From contig JAOZRY010000157.1 of assembly GCA_029939965.1 (NCBI GenBank), positions 1 to 6,911 on the forward strand: a DNA stretch of 6,911 nt, in the 5' to 3' direction. This stretch comes from Bacteroidales bacterium. GTDB lineage: Bacteria > Bacteroidota > Bacteroidia > Bacteroidales > 4484-276. Position numbers and translations under genes: made by a program. Of this stretch, positions 4,626 to 6,911 are shown piece by piece. How positions within the stretch are numbered: position 1 is the first letter of the stretch; every line of letters begins with the position of its first letter. The notes under the pieces are model-generated. The model did not search any database and was not told the origin of the DNA. It saw nothing but the letters and a program-made list of their open reading frames with translations.

Positions 4626-6791
4626 TTAATCAATCAACTCCATTTCATCAACCAAATGGCCGGCACCTGCAAATTTATCGACCATAAAAAGAAAATACCG
4701 AATGTCGAGCATAATATTACGACACTGATCAGGATCGAACATAAGGTCGCTCATTGTACCTTCCCAGCAGCGATCGAAGTTAAGCCCTATTAATTGCCCA
4801 TCGGCATTGAGTGCCGGACTACCTGAATTCCCCCCGGTGGTATGATTTGTAGCTATAAAACAAACAGGCATTTCATCGCCCATGCCATATTTACCATAAT
4901 CCTTTTGGTTGTACAGTTGTTTTAGTTTATCCTCCACCACATAGTCGTAAATGTTGGGATCTTCTTTTTCCATAATTCCTTTGAGCGTGGTTTGATATTC
5001 GTAAAAAACACCATCGCGTGGATGATATGGTTTTACTTTGCCATAAGCCACACGCAAGGTTGAGTTTGCATCGGGATAGAAATTATTCTCAGGTTGATAT
5101 TCCATTTGTGCTTGCATGTAAATGCGCATTAAGCTGTCGATTTCAACACTGAGTTTAGAAATTACAGGTTTGGTGTTTTGCCCATAAAAGTCGATGAAAC
5201 TTTTGGCCATCGTAAATGCCGGATCTTTTAGCACCTTTTTGTATTTGCTCTTCTTATAATTATCGAAGAAATCGAAGAAAGTTTTTTCGTTGGCAAACAT
5301 CGACTTCTTAAAAACATAATCGGCAAATTCATCGATATTGCCTTTGTATTTTTTATCAATTAATGCGAATATTGCCGGTAATTGATCGGGAGGAAACTCT
5401 TCCCGGTAAATATTTAGTAATACTACAAAGGCTTTCCTGTCGATGGGGAGATAATAATTTTTGTAAAAACCTTCCCCTTTCTTAAGAACCACCTTTAGTT
5501 CTTTTTGTATTTCTTCGTTGGTAGTTTCTTTTATTTCTGAAATGCTAACCAGCTTTGCAGCAATTCGTGCAGCTCTAACTATCTCCACACCCAATCCGGC
5601 TTCAACAAGGTAAATCATTTCGAGCTGGGCATTTGTCATTTCATCATACGATTTATCGAATGCTTCAAGTAGCCCGCCATATTTTTTTTTCCTTTCGGCG
5701 GAAGCCTGAACCCAATCATTAAAACCCTTTTCAAAGCCTAACTTTGTGTCAATTCCATCAAGTTTTTGAATGCCACGATTTTCGCCAATCCACTTTTTCC
5801 AGCCATTGGAAAGGCGGGCATGCTTGAGCGAATACTGAATTCTAATCTGAGGGTCTTGCGTCATAAAAGATTCATAAATATCTAATTTCTTTCGGCGAAG
5901 TTTTATCCTGTTGGGATTTTGAACCTGGGTTATCATCTCGATGGCATCAGAGGGGAGATACTCCTGTGTTCTTCCGGGAAAACCAAAGATAAAGGTGAAA
6001 TCATCTTCCTGCACACCTTTTATCGAAATCGGGATAGAGTACAGAGGTTTGTATGGCACATTATCTTCGGCGTATTCGGCCGGTTCATTATCCTTATTTA
6101 CATAAATCCTAAACAGTGAAAAATCGCCGGTATGACGTGGCCACATCCAGTTGTCGGTATCTCCTCCAAATTTCCCTACATTGGAGGGAGGGGCACCAAC
6201 CAAACGTACATCCTTAAAAATTTCATACACCAAAACATAGTACTCATTTCCGTAATAAAACGGACGAACAGATGCTTTATACAACGAATCTTTTTCGATT
6301 TCTGCTGTAATTTCTTCCCCTTTTTCTTTTATGGCTTTCGCCCTTTCTTTTTCGGTCATTTCGCCAGTAATCCCATCGAGCATCCTTTGGGTAACATCTT
6401 CCATACGCACCAACCTTGTAACAGTTAGTCCGGGATTTGGCAATTCTTCTTGTTTGTCCATAGCCCAAAATCCATCGGTTAAAAGGTCGTTCCCAATAGA
6501 ACTATGCTTTTGTATTTGGGCATAACCGCAATGGTGATTGGTTAAAATAAGGCCTTCTTCCGAAATAATTTCTGCTGTACAGCCACCACCAAAAAGCAGT
6601 ATTGCATCTTTGAGCGATGAGTTATTAATGTTGTAAATTTCCTCAGCAGAAATCCGCATACCCATGTCCTGCATCTCTTTTTCGTTGAGCGATTGGAGCA
6701 GCAAAGGAATCCACAAACCCTCATCGGCACGCGAAACGGACACTTGTAGAATAAGGATAGTTGAAAGTAGAAAATAAAAGTACTTTTTCAT
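4626..6791 (-). CDS. S46 family dipeptidyl-peptidase, DPP11-like (Asp/Glu-specific)
   Basis: This 721-residue secreted serine exopeptidase removes dipeptides from the N-termini of oligopeptides. A signal peptide (residues 1-22: two lysines, a hydrophobic core, SRA before the cut) gives a mature start DEGLW, placing the enzyme in the periplasm or on the outer membrane. The chymotrypsin-like triad is visible as His87 in TNHHC, Asp223 in HTGDFS and Ser656 in GGNSGSP, with a large charged helical domain inserted between Asp and Ser (roughly 270-560). Asn214-Trp215 and Asp673 sit where S46 structures place the pocket for the substrate N-terminus. Arg674 in FDRCWEGTMSD aligns with Arg673 of Porphyromonas gingivalis DPP11, which selects Asp/Glu at P1; DPP7 has Gly there. 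The length fits the family. It is preceded by its own promoter and followed by the oxidoreductase gene. The physiological role would be feeding on acidic peptides. Confidence 0.94.
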   Translation of the reverse strand: MKKYFYFLLSTILILQVSVSRADEGLWIPLLLQSLNEKEMQDMGMRISAEEIYNINNSSLKDAILLFGGGCTAEIISEEGLILTNHHCGYAQIQKHSSIGNDLLTDGFWAMDKQEELPNPGLTVTRLVRMEDVTQRMLDGITGEMTEKERAKAIKEKGEEITAEIEKDSLYKASVRPFYYGNEYYVLVYEIFKDVRLVGAPPSNVGKFGGDTDNWMWPRHTGDFSLFRIYVNKDNEPAEYAEDNVPYKPLYSIPISIKGVQEDDFTFIFGFPGRTQEYLPSDAIEMITQVQNPNRIKLRRKKLDIYESFMTQDPQIRIQYSLKHARLSNGWKKWIGENRGIQKLDGIDTKLGFEKGFNDWVQASAERKKKYGGLLEAFDKSYDEMTNAQLEMIYLVEAGLGVEIVRAARIAAKLVSISEIKETTNEEIQKELKVVLKKGEGFYKNYYLPIDRKAFVVLLNIYREEFPPDQLPAIFALIDKKYKGNIDEFADYVFKKSMFANEKTFFDFFDNYKKSKYKKVLKDPAFTMAKSFIDFYGQNTKPVISKLSVEIDSLMRIYMQAQMEYQPENNFYPDANSTLRVAYGKVKPYHPRDGVFYEYQTTLKGIMEKEDPNIYDYVVEDKLKQLYNQKDYGKYGMGDEMPVCFIATNHTTGGNSGSPALNADGQLIGLNFDRCWEGTMSDLMFDPDQCRNIMLDIRYFLFMVDKFAGAGHLVDEMELID

Positions 6792-6849
6792 AATTTGATT
6801 TGATTTTATGATAAATTAATCAGGAATTTAAATTAGATTTTAAAAAACA

Positions 6850-6880
6850 CAAAAATATTGAAATTGACGGGAATAACAAG
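6850..6880 (-). promoter_or_regulatory. Bacteroidota-type promoter of the S46 peptidase gene
   Basis: On the minus strand CTTG (6880-6877) is followed after 19 bp by a perfect TAnnTTTG box, TATTTTTG (6857-6850). This matches the primary sigma-factor consensus of the phylum. Transcription would start near 6843, giving an AT-rich leader of about 50 nt before the ATG at 6791, with no Shine-Dalgarno sequence. The promoter could also serve the downstream oxidoreductase gene. Confidence 0.68.
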
Positions 6881-6911
6881 CAAACCATTAGTATCTCTTG
6901 TTCAGGTTAGG

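Noticed and set aside
4607..4630. AATATT/GGATATT hairpin between the S46 and oxidoreductase genes
   Set aside because: The arms are short and AT-rich with a mismatch on the transcribed strand, and no T-run follows.
4578..4793. Plus-strand 71-codon frame opposite the end of the S46 gene
   Set aside because: Most of it is antisense to the conserved peptidase C-terminus, with no promoter or recognisable motif.
5919..6525. Several plus-strand frames of 60-100 codons opposite the S46 gene
   Set aside because: They are shadows of a highly conserved coding region; their composition is erratic and no expression signals precede them.

Overview
The window looks like chromosomal DNA from a Bacteroidota bacterium, probably close to Bacteroidales/Marinilabiliales. 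The signs are a small gene of the DUF4295 family (seen essentially only in this phylum) next to rpmG, an S46 dipeptidyl-peptidase typical of the phylum, AT-rich DNA, no convincing Shine-Dalgarno sequences, and promoter elements of the Bacteroidota type (a TTG-like box about 19-20 bp upstream of TAnnTTTG). The assignment rests on gene content read by eye; no database search was possible.

Left edge (1-414): no secure gene. Bases 1-108 carry three copies of a short palindromic, REP-like motif with a conserved AATATT flank. A minus-strand open frame runs through these repeats and off the window edge; it may be the start of a real protein or a relic. A good housekeeping-type promoter (351-382) then leads into the plus-strand block.

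Plus-strand block (415-3570): rpmG (ribosomal protein bL33), a 50-residue DUF4295 protein (probably the Bacteroidota ribosomal protein bL38), an intrinsic terminator, ftsY (SRP receptor GTPase), rimO (methylthiotransferase for ribosomal protein uS12, TTG start) and a small YccF-family membrane protein with its own putative promoter. The theme is ribosome structure, ribosome modification and co-translational membrane targeting. The terminator between the two small ribosomal genes and ftsY suggests that ftsY-rimO are expressed by partial read-through or from a promoter not clearly visible.

Minus-strand block (6880-3596): a clear promoter drives a secreted S46 peptidase, whose active-site neighbourhood (Arg674) marks it as DPP11-like, meaning Asp/Glu-specific. 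A flavin-dependent oxidoreductase of the nitronate monooxygenase/FabK family follows 79 bp downstream. The two blocks converge with only 25 bp between stop codons.

Most of the window is conserved core genome and I see no new multi-gene system. The points most worth checking are the repeat cluster and the frame through it, the missing rpmB neighbour, the small bL38 gene, the terminator ahead of ftsY, the DPP11 specificity call, and the FabK-versus-NMO question.
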